A stretch of 64,000 bases of DNA from Kosakonia sp. BYX6 (GCF_038449125.1 NZ_CP151800.1:220406-284405); one strand, 5' to 3'. Positions 1 to 10,269 are shown, counted from the stretch's first letter. Program-made: numbers and translations. Notes: generated from the sequence alone by a model not told the origin.

Positions 1-769
1 TGTGCTGTGGGGCGGTCGCGAAGGGTATGAAACCCTGCTGAACACCGATCTGCGCCAGGAGCGCGAGCAGATCGGCCGCTTTATGCACATGGTCGTTGAG
101 CACAAACATAAAATTGGTTTTCACGGCACGTTGTTAATCGAGCCAAAACCGCAGGAGCCAACCAAGCACCAGTACGATTATGACGCCGCCAACGTGTATG
201 GCTTCCTGAAACAGTTCGGTCTGGAAAAAGAGATCAAACTGAACATCGAAGCGAACCACGCGACGCTGGCGGGCCACTCTTTCCACCATGAAATCGCCAC
301 GGCTATCGCGCTCGGGCTGTTCGGTTCGGTGGATGCGAACCGCGGCGATCCGCAGCTCGGCTGGGATACCGACCAGTTCCCGAACAGCGTCGAAGAGAAC
401 GCGCTGGTGATGTATGAAATCCTCAAAGCGGGCGGTTTCACTACCGGTGGCCTGAACTTTGACGCCAAAGTGCGCCGCCAGAGTACCGATAAATACGATC
501 TTTTCCACGGCCATATCGGCGCGATGGACACCATGGCGCTGGCGTTAAAAGTCGCGGCTCGCATGGTGGAAGATGGCGAATTAGATAAACGCGTCGCCAA
601 GCGTTACGCCGGCTGGAATGGTGAACTGGGCCAGCAAATTTTGCAGGGGCAGCTTAGCCTGGCGGAGCTGGCGAAGTACGCTGAACAGCAGAACCTGGCA
701 CCGCGTCATCAAAGTGGTCACCAGGAACAACTGGAAAATCTGGTCAATTATTATCTTTTCGATAAGTAA
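1..769 (+). CDS. xylA: Xylose isomerase, C-terminal part (cut by window edge)
   Basis: Cytoplasmic enzyme that converts D-xylose to D-xylulose, the first step of xylose catabolism. The window holds only the last 255 residues; the family is about 440 residues long, so the start lies upstream of base 1. The reading frame is open from base 2. Recognisable XylA stretches include [14 protein letters not shown], the metal-ligand region [14 protein letters not shown] and the DANRGD loop with its acidic metal ligands. It ends in [12 protein letters not shown], as E. coli XylA does. xylB follows after 38 bp, so the two form the usual xylAB operon. Identity is from direct similarity to the E. coli protein and is very secure. 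Confidence 0.97.
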   Translation, partial: VLWGGREGYETLLNTDLRQEREQIGRFMHMVVEHKHKIGFHGTLLIEPKPQEPTKHQYDYDAANVYGFLKQFGLEKEIKLNIEANHATLAGHSFHHEIATAIALGLFGSVDANRGDPQLGWDTDQFPNSVEENALVMYEILKAGGFTTGGLNFDAKVRRQSTDKYDLFHGHIGAMDTMALALKVAARMVEDGELDKRVAKRYAGWNGELGQQILQGQLSLAELAKYAEQQNLAPRHQSGHQEQLENLVNYYLFDK

Positions 770-807
770 CCGGCGCTGCGCGGCAAAGTCAAAAAGGAGT
801 GGTCACT

Positions 808-2262
808 ATGTATATCGGGATCGATCTCGGTACCTCAGGCGTGAAGGCGATCCTGCTCGGTGAGCAGGGCGATGTGTTGGCCTCCCATACGGAAAAACTC
901 AGCGTATCTCGCCCACACCCGCTGTGGTCGGAGCAAGATCCTGAAAGCTGGTGGCAGGCGACAGACCGCGCCATTCAGGCGCTCGGCGCGGCGCATTCGC
1001 TTCAACAGGTGAAGGCGATGGGTCTGGCCGGGCAGATGCACGGCGCGACGCTGTTGGATAACGAAAATCGCGTGTTGCGTCCGGCCATTTTGTGGAATGA
1101 CGGTCGCTGCGGCGAAGAGTGCCAGCTTCTGGAAGCACAGGTGAAAAATTCCCGCGCCATTACCGGCAACCTGATGATGCCCGGTTTTACCGCGCCGAAG
1201 CTGCTGTGGGTTCAGCGGCATGAACCGGACATCTTCGCGAAAGTGGCGAAGGTCCTGCTGCCAAAAGATTTCCTGCGTCTGAAAATGACCGGCGTATTCG
1301 CCAGCGATATGTCAGACGCAGCGGGCACCATGTGGCTGGATGTGGCGAAACGCGACTGGAGCGACGACATGCTGGCGGCTTGTTCGCTCTCGCGCAGCCA
1401 TATGCCCGCGCTGTTTGAGGGGAGTGAGATCACCGGCGAACTGCTGCCAGACGTGGCCCGACGCTGGTCGATGCCGGTTGTGCCGGTGGTGGCTGGCGGT
1501 GGCGATAACGCGGCTGGCGCGGTGGGTGTTGGCATGGCGGATGCGGGTCAGGCGATGCTGTCGCTGGGAACCTCCGGCGTTTACTTCGCCGTCAGCGAAG
1601 GGTTTCTCAGTAAACCTGAAAGCGCGGTGCACAGCTTTTGCCATGCGCTGCCGGGGCGCTGGCATCTCATGTCGGTGATGCTCAGCGCGGCATCGTGCCT
1701 TGACTGGGCGGCAAAACTGACCGGTTTAGAGTCGGTGCAGGCGTTGATTAACGCGGCGGAACAGGCGGATGAAAACGCCGGGGATCTGTGGTTCTTACCT
1801 TATCTTTCCGGCGAGCGTACGCCGCATAACAACCCGCAGGCGAAAGGTGTGTTCTTTGGCCTGACCCATCAGCACGGGCAGGGGGAACTGGCCCGCGCGG
1901 TGCTGGAAGGCGTGGGTTATGCGCTGGCGGACGGCATGGATGTAGTGCATTCGTGTGGTGTCGCGCCGCAAAGTATTACGCTTATCGGCGGCGGTGCGCG
2001 CAGTGCCTGGTGGCGGCAAATGCTGGCGAATATCAGTGGATTGCAGCTGGATTACCGCACCGGTGGCGATGTCGGCCCGGCACTCGGCGCGGCGCGTCTG
2101 GCGCAAATCGCCGTTAACCCGCAAACGCCGCTGACAACATTACTGCCGCAACTGCCCATTGAGCAGCAGCACGTCCCGGATGCAGAACGCCATGCTCATT
2201 ACGCGTCGCGGCGCGAGACATTCCGGCGCATCTACCAGCAACTTTTGCCCTTAATGTCCTGA
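808..2262 (+). CDS. xylB: Xylulokinase
   Basis: FGGY-family sugar kinase that phosphorylates D-xylulose to xylulose 5-phosphate, feeding the pentose phosphate pathway. The protein is 484 residues, the E. coli length. The N-terminal ATP-binding signature MYIGIDLGTSGVKA and the GQMHGATLLD and LIGGGARSAWWRQML motifs are intact. An in-frame GTG lies three codons upstream at 799, but it falls inside the ribosome-binding site AAGGAG, so the ATG at 808 is preferred; it also matches E. coli. The gene is co-transcribed with xylA upstream and followed by a probable terminator. Confidence 0.97.
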   Translation: MYIGIDLGTSGVKAILLGEQGDVLASHTEKLSVSRPHPLWSEQDPESWWQATDRAIQALGAAHSLQQVKAMGLAGQMHGATLLDNENRVLRPAILWNDGRCGEECQLLEAQVKNSRAITGNLMMPGFTAPKLLWVQRHEPDIFAKVAKVLLPKDFLRLKMTGVFASDMSDAAGTMWLDVAKRDWSDDMLAACSLSRSHMPALFEGSEITGELLPDVARRWSMPVVPVVAGGGDNAAGAVGVGMADAGQAMLSLGTSGVYFAVSEGFLSKPESAVHSFCHALPGRWHLMSVMLSAASCLDWAAKLTGLESVQALINAAEQADENAGDLWFLPYLSGERTPHNNPQAKGVFFGLTHQHGQGELARAVLEGVGYALADGMDVVHSCGVAPQSITLIGGGARSAWWRQMLANISGLQLDYRTGGDVGPALGAARLAQIAVNPQTPLTTLLPQLPIEQQHVPDAERHAHYASRRETFRRIYQQLLPLMS

Positions 2263-2268
2263 CCTTTT

Positions 2269-2320
2269 CGGCCCCCGCGTAAACGGTGGGCCGGAATCAA
2301 CCTGAGGTTGTCCTTTTTTG
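2269..2320 (+). terminator. Probable xylAB transcription terminator (two inverted repeats)
   Basis: An imperfect stem with outer arms CGGCCC and GGGCCG (2269-2293) is followed by a short hairpin CAACCTGAGGTTG (2298-2310) and a run of six T (2314-2319). The small hairpin plus T-run is the likelier intrinsic terminator. It lies immediately after xylB. Confidence 0.55.
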
Positions 2321-2384
2321 GTCTTAGCAGGTAACGAACTCCTTGCCAGAATAGCGTTATGCCCACTGAGTAAGGAGTCCTGAA

Positions 2385-2921
2385 ATGTCACGTACCGCCC
2401 TTATCAACATCGACACCCAGCAATCATTTTTCCACCGTGAATATTGGCAGGAAAGCGATTTTCCCGCCTTCCAAAAGGCGATTTCCGCGCTGATCGACGG
2501 CTGCGAAGCGCGCGGCGTGCCGGTGGTGGATATCTTTCATGTCTCCGACAGCGGCCCGTTTTCCCTTGAAAGTGGGTTCGTTGCGCCGATGCCATTCCTC
2601 AAACACCAACCCGCAGTAACCTTCTACAAGCATGTACATAATGCTTTCACCGACACCGGTCTGGATCACTGGCTGCGCGAACGCGATATCAATCACCTGA
2701 TCATTTGTGGTATCCGTACCGAACAGTGCTGCGAAACCACCGCCCGTGTGGCATCAGACCTGGGCTATCGCGTGACCTTTGTCAGCGAAGCGACGCTCAC
2801 TTTTCCGATGACCCATAAAGGGGTTACGCTGGACTGCAACGCGCTGCGCCACCGCACAGAAACCGTGCTGGATGGGCGCTTCGCGGCGATTAACACTGTT
2901 CACGAAATTCTGGAAATGTAA
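2385..2921 (+). CDS. Isochorismatase-family cysteine hydrolase
   Basis: 178-residue cytoplasmic hydrolase of the isochorismatase-like fold, a family that includes nicotinamidases, N-carbamoylsarcosine amidases and other amidases. The catalytic triad is visible: Asp10 (INIDTQ), Lys82 (FYKHVHNAF) and Cys115 in GIRTEQCCETTA, the family's GxxTxxCCxxTA pattern. The substrate cannot be read from the sequence. The stop overlaps the start of the next gene (TAATG at 2919-2923), so it is translationally coupled to a GlxA-type regulator. That suggests the pair handles an amide or amidine-like nitrogen compound, which is inference. The pair sits between xylB and wecH, where E. coli has yiaA and yiaB, so it is accessory to this locus. 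Confidence 0.85.
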   Translation: MSRTALINIDTQQSFFHREYWQESDFPAFQKAISALIDGCEARGVPVVDIFHVSDSGPFSLESGFVAPMPFLKHQPAVTFYKHVHNAFTDTGLDHWLRERDINHLIICGIRTEQCCETTARVASDLGYRVTFVSEATLTFPMTHKGVTLDCNALRHRTETVLDGRFAAINTVHEILEM

Positions 2922-3841
2922 TGACGACTGATGTCTGGTTTGTGATGTTACCCGGCATGCTGGCGCTGGATATGACCGGCCCGGCGGAAACCTTCGCGCT
3001 GGCGGGGGATGCCTTTCGCCTGCATTACATCGGCCCAGAGACCGAGGTTTCCACGTCGATTGGCCTGACAATGGGCAACATTGCCCCGCTACCGGAAACC
3101 CTGCCGGAAGGCAGCCTGCTGGTATTGCCCGGCGTGGTTGATTCGTCTCGTTTATTCGACACGCTGCAAGCAGAGCAAATACGCCACTGGCTGATGCGCC
3201 TGCAACCGATGCTCCACAACCAGGCCATTTCTCTAATGTGTGTCTGTTCCGGTGCGGTGTTGGCGGCGAAAGCGGGTTTGCTGAATGGCATTCACTGCAC
3301 GACGCACCATGATGTGATCGCGCGGTTAAGCGCGGCGGCACCAGCGGCGCTGGTGAAAGAGAACCGGATTTTTATTGAGGATCGCAGCATCTGGACCAGC
3401 GCGGGTATCACCTCGGGTATTGATCTCTCGCTGCATCTGATTAACCGTTTTTGCGGGCCAGAAACCGCGCTGGCGGTGGCGCGGGAAATGGTGGTCTGGT
3501 TCCGCCGTTCTGGTGATGACCCGCAGATTTCGCCGTGGCTGCGCTATCGCAACCATTTGCATCCGGCGGTTCACCGGGCGCAGGATGCGTTAACCGCCGA
3601 ACCGCAAAAGGCGTGGCAACTGGGCGATATCGCCGAGCGGGCGCACGTTAGCCCGCGCCATTTGACGCGGCTGTTTCAGCAGCATTTGGGCATCAGCGTG
3701 CGTGACTATCTTGAGCAGCTTCGTCTGGTGATTGCGGAGCAGTGCTTGTTGCAGGGGCGCGGCGTGGAACAGGCGGCGCTGGCCGCCGGGTTCTCATCAC
3801 CGCGCCAGTTACATCGGGCGCGGGCGCGAACAGTTAACTGA
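2921..3841 (+). CDS. GlxA-type transcriptional regulator (DJ-1/PfpI + AraC HTH)
   Basis: 306-residue transcription factor. Residues about 1-170 form a DJ-1/PfpI-like ligand-binding domain (starting [19 protein letters not shown]) that keeps the nucleophile-elbow cysteine in the motif [12 protein letters not shown]. Residues about 210-300 form an AraC-type double helix-turn-helix ([20 protein letters not shown] and [16 protein letters not shown]). GlxA-like proteins usually activate neighbouring amidase or amine-catabolism genes. Here the coupled upstream cysteine hydrolase is the obvious candidate target. The 3' end overlaps the convergent wecH by 8 bp. The effector molecule is unknown. Confidence 0.88.
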   Translation: MTTDVWFVMLPGMLALDMTGPAETFALAGDAFRLHYIGPETEVSTSIGLTMGNIAPLPETLPEGSLLVLPGVVDSSRLFDTLQAEQIRHWLMRLQPMLHNQAISLMCVCSGAVLAAKAGLLNGIHCTTHHDVIARLSAAAPAALVKENRIFIEDRSIWTSAGITSGIDLSLHLINRFCGPETALAVAREMVVWFRRSGDDPQISPWLRYRNHLHPAVHRAQDALTAEPQKAWQLGDIAERAHVSPRHLTRLFQQHLGISVRDYLEQLRLVIAEQCLLQGRGVEQAALAAGFSSPRQLHRARARTVN

Positions 3842-4829
3842 CAAAACGCCGGCTGTCGATGCGTTGAACCAGCATCGACAACGCCAGGCTTGCCAGCAGG
3901 GTGGCGCTGAAAATCCATAAGACATCAAGCAATGGCCAGTTTTTTAGCTCAATGCCGCGCGTGCGCAGAGCGTGGATAATCAGCGCGTGAAAACCGTAAA
4001 TGCCCAGCGAATGGCGCGAAATCAGTGCTAAACCGGGTAATGTGCGGCTATTAAGCGTGTTTTTCACCAGCGTAAACAGGGCGATGGCGCAGAGGAATAC
4101 CAGCGGGCCGCAGTAAAGATACCAGGTATCGGCGAAGTTGCCGCGCCATTTCAGTTCATGGAGCGTGCCGTGCGAAATCGCCAGCACCGCCAGCACAAAC
4201 ACCGCCATACTCAGCCAGGTCAGCGCGCGTTTTTGTGTCTCCATCATGCCGATGGCGCGCCCCAGCATGGCGTACAAAATGTAGTAAACCGTGTCGCCGC
4301 TGATATAGAGATTGATTGGCAACCATTCAAAACCCCCCACCTTTTGCGTCACGGTGTTCGGGTTGGCGACCACGCCAATCACCACCACCAACGCCAGCAG
4401 CATTTTGCCGCTTAGCGCTTTTACCTGAATCAACGGCGAAACCAGGTAGATAACGATAATCGCGAAGAAAAACCACAAGTGATAGAACACCGGTTTTTGC
4501 AGCAGATTTTTCAGGGATAACTCACTGTTAATCGAGGTAAAGAGCACGATATAGAGCAGGGCGAGCGCGCTGTAAAAAGCAAGGCACAAGGCGATGCGCA
4601 AGAAGTGGCGCGGCTGGGCGCTGCGTTCGCCGAAAAAGAGATAGCCTGAAATCATGAAAAACAGCGGGACGCTGACGCGTGAGGCGGAATTGAGCAGGTT
4701 GGCGACATCCCAGTCGAAAGTGGTGATGCTCGCCGGGTTGGTAATGTACCAGGTGGTGGTGTGGATCATCACCACCATTAAACACGCTATCCCTCGCAGA
4801 TTATCTATCCAGTGAATTTTCAACTGCAT
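3834..4829 (-). CDS. wecH: Enterobacterial common antigen O-acetyltransferase
   Basis: 331-residue inner-membrane acyltransferase of the acyltransferase-3 family, equal in length to E. coli WecH (YiaH), which O-acetylates enterobacterial common antigen. The N-terminus carries the family signature [22 protein letters not shown] with the conserved histidine in the first membrane span. Several more hydrophobic spans follow (for example [17 protein letters not shown] and [17 protein letters not shown]). It is divergent from ysaB, as in E. coli. The identification rests on near-full-length similarity to YiaH and on synteny with glyQS. Confidence 0.93.
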   Translation of the reverse strand: MQLKIHWIDNLRGIACLMVVMIHTTTWYITNPASITTFDWDVANLLNSASRVSVPLFFMISGYLFFGERSAQPRHFLRIALCLAFYSALALLYIVLFTSINSELSLKNLLQKPVFYHLWFFFAIIVIYLVSPLIQVKALSGKMLLALVVVIGVVANPNTVTQKVGGFEWLPINLYISGDTVYYILYAMLGRAIGMMETQKRALTWLSMAVFVLAVLAISHGTLHELKWRGNFADTWYLYCGPLVFLCAIALFTLVKNTLNSRTLPGLALISRHSLGIYGFHALIIHALRTRGIELKNWPLLDVLWIFSATLLASLALSMLVQRIDSRRFVS

Positions 4830-5000
4830 GAGCTCCTCTGTTTGACGTTAACGACAAAAAACCTCTGACTGGTAATTTATCTGGCTATCTCTTTGGATAA
4901 TTCTGAGTTTTCCCGTTCTGGCTTGTGAGTTCTTCACAGTTTTGCACAATTGCCTTTCCTCCCTTTTAAAAATAACAGACAGCGAACGGGGCAGTAAAAA

Positions 5001-5300
5001 ATGATGAAATATGTTGTCCCGGCGTTGATGTTGCTACTTGTTGGCTGCAGCGCATCCGAGGATCTCCCTGTACAGAAGGCGCAACAAGCGCGTATTGGCC
5101 CGGCGCACTCCCTGGATATGGAGCAGTTGTGCAGGCAAAATGCGGCGCATCGCTACAACACGGGCGTGCAGCAAATTGATGTCATCGGCTTTGAACACTA
5201 TCAGGGAAGCTACGAAATGCGCGGCGTCACTCCGCGTCGCGAGGCGTTTGTTTGCGCTTTTGATACAGAAGGCCAATTTTTACATCTTTCGATGCGTTAA
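5001..5300 (+). CDS. ysaB: YsaB-like small lipoprotein
   Basis: 99-residue predicted outer-membrane lipoprotein. The N-terminus MMKYVVPALMLLLVGCSAS is a lipoprotein signal with lipobox LVGC, so Cys17 should be acylated after cleavage. The mature part contains AAHRYNTGVQQIDV and GSYEMRGVTPRREAFVC, which match E. coli YsaB closely; the last six residues, LHLSMR, are the same. Function is unknown. It lies upstream of glyQ in the same direction, as in E. coli. The start at the double ATG follows an AACGGGGCAG stretch. Confidence 0.9.
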   Translation: MMKYVVPALMLLLVGCSASEDLPVQKAQQARIGPAHSLDMEQLCRQNAAHRYNTGVQQIDVIGFEHYQGSYEMRGVTPRREAFVCAFDTEGQFLHLSMR

Positions 5301-5435
5301 CCGCGTGAATACGGCGCGTTGCCGCCTGCTTTTCCCAATTTTCCTGAAACAAACCCGTTTCATACTGTATATCTTGCAGTCAGCGGGTATACTGGGCGCT
5401 TCCTTTAAATCCACACGTATCCAGCACGAAATAAT

Positions 5436-6347
5436 ATGCAAAAGTTTGATACCCGGACCTTTCAGGGTCTGATCCTGACCTTACAGGATTATTGGGCTCG
5501 TCAGGGCTGCACCATTGTTCAACCTCTGGACATGGAAGTGGGTGCCGGCACCTCGCACCCAATGACCAGCCTGCGCGCGCTGGGGCCAGAACCGATGGCA
5601 ACCGCGTATGTGCAACCTTCCCGCCGCCCGACCGACGGTCGTTACGGCGAAAACCCGAACCGCTTACAGCACTATTACCAGTTCCAGGTGGTCATTAAAC
5701 CCTCTCCGGACAACATTCAGGAGCTGTACCTCGGGTCACTGAAAGAGCTGGGTATGGACCCGACCATTCACGATATTCGTTTCGTGGAAGATAACTGGGA
5801 AAACCCGACGCTGGGTGCCTGGGGGCTGGGCTGGGAAGTGTGGCTGAACGGCATGGAAGTGACGCAGTTCACTTACTTCCAGCAAGTCGGCGGCCTTGAG
5901 TGCAAACCGATTACCGGTGAAATCACCTACGGTCTGGAACGTCTGGCCATGTACATTCAGGGCGTAGACAGCGTTTACGACCTGGTCTGGAGCGACGGCC
6001 CGCTGGGTAAAACCACGTACGGCGACGTGTTCCATCAAAACGAAGTGGAGCAGTCCACTTACAACTTCGAATACGCGGATGTTGATTTCCTGTTCACCTG
6101 CTTCGAGCAGTATGAAAAAGAAGCGCAACAGCTGCTGGCGCTGGAAAACCCGCTGCCGCTGCCTGCGTACGAGCGCATTCTGAAGGCCGCCCATAGCTTC
6201 AACCTGTTGGATGCGCGTAAAGCCATCTCCGTCACCGAACGCCAGCGCTACATTCTGCGCATTCGTACGCTGACCAAAGCAGTCGCTGAAGCCTATTACG
6301 CTTCCCGTGAAGCCCTTGGCTTCCCGATGTGCAACAGAAATAAATAA
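5436..6347 (+). CDS. glyQ: Glycyl-tRNA synthetase alpha subunit
   Basis: 303-residue catalytic alpha subunit of the alpha2-beta2 glycyl-tRNA synthetase, the E. coli length. It activates glycine and, with GlyS, charges tRNA-Gly. Characteristic stretches are [39 protein letters not shown] (class II motif 2 region) and [14 protein letters not shown] (motif 3). glyS follows after 9 bp, so the two are one operon. A TATACT hexamer at 5388-5393 could be the promoter -10 element, although no convincing -35 was found. This is an essential gene and the call is certain. Confidence 0.98.
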   Translation: MQKFDTRTFQGLILTLQDYWARQGCTIVQPLDMEVGAGTSHPMTSLRALGPEPMATAYVQPSRRPTDGRYGENPNRLQHYYQFQVVIKPSPDNIQELYLGSLKELGMDPTIHDIRFVEDNWENPTLGAWGLGWEVWLNGMEVTQFTYFQQVGGLECKPITGEITYGLERLAMYIQGVDSVYDLVWSDGPLGKTTYGDVFHQNEVEQSTYNFEYADVDFLFTCFEQYEKEAQQLLALENPLPLPAYERILKAAHSFNLLDARKAISVTERQRYILRIRTLTKAVAEAYYASREALGFPMCNRNK

Positions 6348-6356
6348 GAGGCGGCC

Positions 6357-8426
6357 ATGTCTGAGAAAACGTTCCTGGTGGAAATCGGCACCGAAGAGCT
6401 GCCACCAAAAGCACTGCGCAGCCTGGCCGAGTCCTTCGCTGCTAACTTTACCGCTGAACTGGATGCCGCCGGGGTTACCCACGGCGATGTACAGTGGTTC
6501 GCCGCGCCGCGTCGCCTGGCGCTGAAAGTGGCAAAACTTGCCGCATCGCAACCGGATCGCGAAGTTGAAAAACGCGGCCCGGCCATTGCCCAGGCGTTCG
6601 ACGCCGAGGGTAAACCGAGCAAAGCGGCCGAAGGTTGGGCGCGCGGCTGCGGTATCACTGTCGATCAGGCCGAGCGTCTGACCACCGACAAAGGCGAATG
6701 GCTGCTGTACCGCGCCCATGTGAAAGGCGAAAGTGTGGAAGCGCTGTTGCCGAACATGGTTGCCACCTCTCTTGGTAAACTGCCTATTCCGAAATTGATG
6801 CGCTGGGGCGCGTCAGACGTGCAATTTGTGCGTCCGGTGCACACTGTTACGCTGCTGCTGGGCGACAAAGTCGTTCCGGCGACCATTCTCGGCATCGATT
6901 CCGATCGCGTGATCCGTGGTCATCGCTTTATGGGCGAGCCGGAATTCACCATCGACAACGCCGATCAGTACCCGCAAATCCTGCTGGAACGCGGCAAAGT
7001 CGTTGCTGACTATGCCGCGCGTAAAGCCAAAATCAAAGCGGATGCGGAAGACGCGGCACGCAAGATTGGCGGCAACGCCGATCTGAGCGACAGCCTGCTG
7101 GAAGAAGTCACGTCGCTGGTGGAATGGCCGGTGGTGCTGACCGCGAAGTTCGAAGAGAAATTCCTCGCCGTTCCGGCTGAAGCGCTGGTTTACACCATGA
7201 AAGGTGACCAGAAGTACTTCCCGGTGTATGGCAACGACGGCAAACTGCTGCCGAACTTTATCTTCGTCGCCAATATCGAATCGAAAGATCCGCAACAGAT
7301 TATCTCCGGTAACGAAAAAGTGGTGCGCCCGCGTCTGGCAGATGCCGAGTTCTTCTTCAATACCGACCGCAAAAAACGCCTCGAAGATCACCTGCCGCGT
7401 CTGCAAACCGTGCTGTTCCAGCAACAACTGGGTACGCTGCGCGACAAGACCGACCGTATTCAGGCGCTGGCGGGCTGGATTGCCGGGCAGATCGGCGCGG
7501 ATGTGAACCACGCGACGCGCGCGGGTTTGCTCTCCAAGTGCGATCTGATGACCAACATGGTGTTCGAATTTACCGACACCCAGGGCGTGATGGGCATGCA
7601 CTATGCGCGTCACGACGGCGAAGCCGAAGACGTGGCCATTGCGCTGAACGAGCAGTATCAGCCGCGTTTTGCCGGTGATGAACTGCCGTCTAACCCGATC
7701 GCTTGCGCACTGGCGATTGCCGATAAGATGGACACCCTGGCGGGTATCTTCGGTATCGGTCAGCATCCGAAAGGCGATAAAGACCCGTTCGCACTGCGCC
7801 GTGCCGCGCTGGGCGTGCTGCGTATTATCGTTGAGAAGAATCTGGCGCTGGATCTGCAAACCCTGACCGAAGAAGCGGTGCGTTTGTACGGCGACAAGCT
7901 GACCAACGCGAAAGTGGTCGACGATGTGATCGACTTTATGCTGGGCCGTTTCCGCGCCTGGTATCAGGATGAAGGTTTCAGCGTTGATACTATTCAGGCG
8001 GTGCTGGCGCGTCGTCCGACCAAACCGGCAGACTTTGACGCGCGTATGAAGGCGGTTTCGCACTTCCGCACGCTGGACGAAGCGGCGGCGCTGGCGGCAG
8101 CCAACAAGCGCGTTTCCAACATTCTGGCGAAGTCCGATGAAACCTTGAACGATGCTGTTCAGGCCACGGTGCTGAAAGAAGCGGCAGAGATCAAACTGGC
8201 GGGCAATGTGGTCGTGCTGCGCGACAAATTGCAGCCGTTCTTCGCTGAAGGCCGTTATCAGGAAGCGTTGATCGAGCTGGCGCAACTGCGCGAGCCGGTG
8301 GATGAGTTCTTTGAGAACGTGATGGTTAACGCCGACGATAAAGAAGTGCGCATCAACCGCCTGACATTGCTGGCGAAACTGCGCGAACTGTTCCTGCAAG
8401 TCGCGGACATTTCCCTGCTGCAGTAA
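6357..8426 (+). CDS. glyS: Glycyl-tRNA synthetase beta subunit
   Basis: 689-residue beta subunit, the normal length. It binds tRNA-Gly and is needed for the activity of the alpha2-beta2 enzyme. It begins [21 protein letters not shown], the family hallmark, and contains the HD-like segment and the C-terminal anticodon-binding region ([21 protein letters not shown]). The start is set by AAGAGGCGG just upstream and by agreement with E. coli. An intrinsic terminator follows directly. A 528-codon open frame on the opposite strand is a codon-bias shadow and not a gene. Confidence 0.98.
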   Translation: MSEKTFLVEIGTEELPPKALRSLAESFAANFTAELDAAGVTHGDVQWFAAPRRLALKVAKLAASQPDREVEKRGPAIAQAFDAEGKPSKAAEGWARGCGITVDQAERLTTDKGEWLLYRAHVKGESVEALLPNMVATSLGKLPIPKLMRWGASDVQFVRPVHTVTLLLGDKVVPATILGIDSDRVIRGHRFMGEPEFTIDNADQYPQILLERGKVVADYAARKAKIKADAEDAARKIGGNADLSDSLLEEVTSLVEWPVVLTAKFEEKFLAVPAEALVYTMKGDQKYFPVYGNDGKLLPNFIFVANIESKDPQQIISGNEKVVRPRLADAEFFFNTDRKKRLEDHLPRLQTVLFQQQLGTLRDKTDRIQALAGWIAGQIGADVNHATRAGLLSKCDLMTNMVFEFTDTQGVMGMHYARHDGEAEDVAIALNEQYQPRFAGDELPSNPIACALAIADKMDTLAGIFGIGQHPKGDKDPFALRRAALGVLRIIVEKNLALDLQTLTEEAVRLYGDKLTNAKVVDDVIDFMLGRFRAWYQDEGFSVDTIQAVLARRPTKPADFDARMKAVSHFRTLDEAAALAAANKRVSNILAKSDETLNDAVQATVLKEAAEIKLAGNVVVLRDKLQPFFAEGRYQEALIELAQLREPVDEFFENVMVNADDKEVRINRLTLLAKLRELFLQVADISLLQ

Positions 8427-8438
8427 GGGTGAAAGCCC

Positions 8439-8467
8439 TAAAAAAACCCGCTCCGGCGGGTTTTTTT
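8439..8467 (+). terminator. glyQS intrinsic terminator
   Basis: Stem AACCCGC-TCC-GGCGGGTT, flanked by an A-run upstream and seven T downstream, starting 13 bp after the glyS stop. It is a classic Rho-independent terminator and could act in both directions. Confidence 0.92.
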
Positions 8468-8500
8468 GTCTCTCGCAAATGCCTTCGTTGCTTATCTTTT

Positions 8501-8654
8501 GTAGGCCGGATAAGGCCAGCCGCCATCCGGCAAAATATGCGCAGGTGACGCGATCGCCGGATGGCGCTGACGCTTATCCGGCCTACGGACGGTTCCTGCA
8601 AGCTGGGTGATATTTTGCAGGCGCCTTTGTTATTTGATCCGGCCTACGGACGGG
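8501..8654. repeat. REP/BIME element (two inverted REP units plus a fragment)
   Basis: Two head-to-head REP units, each with the GCCGGAT...ATCCGGC core: GTAGGCCGGATAAGG... at 8501-8532 and its inverted partner ending CTTATCCGGCCTAC at 8555-8587. A third partial copy, GATCCGGCCTACGGACGG, lies at 8637-8654 against the 3' end of the cyclase gene. It occupies the space between two convergent transcription units. Confidence 0.88.
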
Positions 8655-8656
8655 AA

Positions 8657-9631
8657 TTAAACCCCTGGCGCACTCTGAAAGGGCATAAATTTGCGGAAGG
8701 TCGCGCTGACACGCACGCTGTTGCGCCCGGCGCGTTTCGCTTCATACAACGCGTTATCCGCACTCTGAATCAGCTGCCCGTATTCGGTATGGTTTTTCTG
8801 GCAATGGCTGGCGACACCGATACTGACGCTGATAATCCCATCGGGCGAGCTGATGTGTGGCAAATCGAGCATCTGCACGCGGGTGCGCAGTTTTTCGGCT
8901 AACTCTACGGCGTCCGCTGAGCGCGTTTCCGGCAACAACGCGCAAAACTCTTCGCCGCCATAGCGGAAAAGAATGTCGTTCGGGTTTTCCAGCGCGCTGC
9001 GCATGGCGGCGGCAATCTGTTGCAGACACTCGTCACCGCGCTGGTGACCGTAGCAGTCGTTATAAAGCTTGAAGTAATCGACATCGATAATCAGCAGCGA
9101 CAGCGACTTGTTATTGCGCTTGCTGGCGCGCCATTCCCGCTCGATACAGATATCGAAATAACGGCGATTGCCGACGCCCGTCAAACCATCGGACAGCGAT
9201 TGTGCCAGCAATTCGTGCGCCTGATCGCGCAGTAGCGACTCACGGCGAACCGCCGCCGTCACATCGACAATTTGAATCAGGCAATAACGCTCCGCATCAC
9301 CGAGGGGAACAATCGTCACGGCCTGGCTTAAACGCGCAGTGGGCCGCGCCGGTTCGGCGTACAGCGGAAAGGGCGAACGGTGCAGGGATTGTGAAAGCAG
9401 GGCAGATAAATTGTGACCAATGGCCTGACGGATCGCATCACCGACGCGGTGATACGCTAAGTCCGGAAATACAGTAAAAAAATCCTCGCCAACGGTATCG
9501 CTGGCCGCCCGCCCGGTATGCGCTTCTAACCACGCGTTCCACAGGGCGATGCGATAGTGTGCATCCACAAGAATCACACCCAGGCTTAAGGCTGAAAACG
9601 CATCCAATAACAACTTATCTTTCATGATCAT
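8657..9631 (-). CDS. PAS-GGDEF diguanylate cyclase
   Basis: 324-residue soluble protein that should make cyclic-di-GMP from GTP. Residues about 8-125 form a PAS-like sensory domain (LGVILVDAHYRIALWNAWLEAHTG); residues about 145-310 form the GGDEF domain. The active site is GGEEF at 225-229, with the DGLTGVGNRRYF substrate motif at 148-159. The inhibitory I-site is lost: the RxxD position reads Asn-Pro-Asn-Asp (216-219), so product inhibition is not expected. The start overlaps the upstream gene's stop by 4 bp (ATGA), making it the last gene of a three-gene operon with a CheC-like protein and a stand-alone receiver. There are no membrane segments. Confidence 0.9.
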   Translation of the reverse strand: MIMKDKLLLDAFSALSLGVILVDAHYRIALWNAWLEAHTGRAASDTVGEDFFTVFPDLAYHRVGDAIRQAIGHNLSALLSQSLHRSPFPLYAEPARPTARLSQAVTIVPLGDAERYCLIQIVDVTAAVRRESLLRDQAHELLAQSLSDGLTGVGNRRYFDICIEREWRASKRNNKSLSLLIIDVDYFKLYNDCYGHQRGDECLQQIAAAMRSALENPNDILFRYGGEEFCALLPETRSADAVELAEKLRTRVQMLDLPHISSPDGIISVSIGVASHCQKNHTEYGQLIQSADNALYEAKRAGRNSVRVSATFRKFMPFQSAPGV

Positions 9632-10269
9632 TGCATTCCGCTTGGAACACTACCGGATTCTAAACGGCTGATATAAAGCCGGACTTGCTCGCGTAAATCA
9701 CGCAGGGCGGACATATCAAGAATGAACGCGAGGTAACCCTGGATTTGCTGGCGCTCAAGGGCAAAATCAATACGCAGCATCATCACGAGCGGATCATTTT
9801 CGTCTTTGTTCGGGTTCAGAATCTGGTTACTGCTACCGACGCGCACCACCGGCAATGAACCTTGCAGCTCTTTTTGGAACATATTGGCCAGCGTACCGAC
9901 GCAGGCGTTGAGCACGATATTGCCAATCTCGCTCATCGCTTCGCGCTCCATTTCGCCCAGTTCATGCGCGGGGATCAGGTCGCCCACCATCATGCGGACG
10001 ATTTCAAAACTGGCGGCTTCTGGAAACATCAAAATCGCTTCCGTCGCGTACGCGCCTTCGTAATGCTGGCTGATACCAAACAGCGACACGCCCGCGCCAA
10101 ACTCATCGGCCGCTTCCGAGCGCGGGGTAAAGCGAATGGTGGGCACCGACATGCGGACTTCTTCATTGACGATGTTGCTCATCGCCGCCGCCGCGTGACC
10201 GACGCCGATGTTGAAGATTTCCATCAGGCTATCGGCTTCAATCTCGCTGATATCCGGCAACTCAATCAT
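9628..10269 (-). CDS. CheC/CheX-like phosphatase family protein
   Basis: 213-residue cytoplasmic protein with the CheC fold signature present twice: Asp13-x3-Glu17-x2-Asn20 with Pro43 downstream (EADSLMEIFNIGVGHAAAAM), and a second EAMSEIGNIVLNACVGTLAN. In CheC, CheX and FliY these Glu/Asn pairs dephosphorylate CheY-type receivers. It sits between a receiver-only protein and a cyclase, overlapping each by 4 bp, so its likely job is to dephosphorylate or bind that receiver. The partner assignment is inference from the operon. CheC homologues are not part of the standard enterobacterial chemotaxis set, which uses CheZ. Confidence 0.85.
   Translation of the reverse strand: MIELPDISEIEADSLMEIFNIGVGHAAAAMSNIVNEEVRMSVPTIRFTPRSEAADEFGAGVSLFGISQHYEGAYATEAILMFPEAASFEIVRMMVGDLIPAHELGEMEREAMSEIGNIVLNACVGTLANMFQKELQGSLPVVRVGSSNQILNPNKDENDPLVMMLRIDFALERQQIQGYLAFILDMSALRDLREQVRLYISRLESGSVPSGMQ

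Noticed and set aside
799-807. Upstream GTG start for xylB
   Set aside because: It lies within the AAGGAG ribosome-binding site of the ATG at 808, which also matches the E. coli protein.
6813-8399. 528-codon open frame on the minus strand across glyS
   Set aside because: It lies wholly antisense to glyS, in the frame opposite a high-GC gene with strong codon bias; there is no ribosome-binding site or protein-like composition (very His/Arg/Gln-rich).
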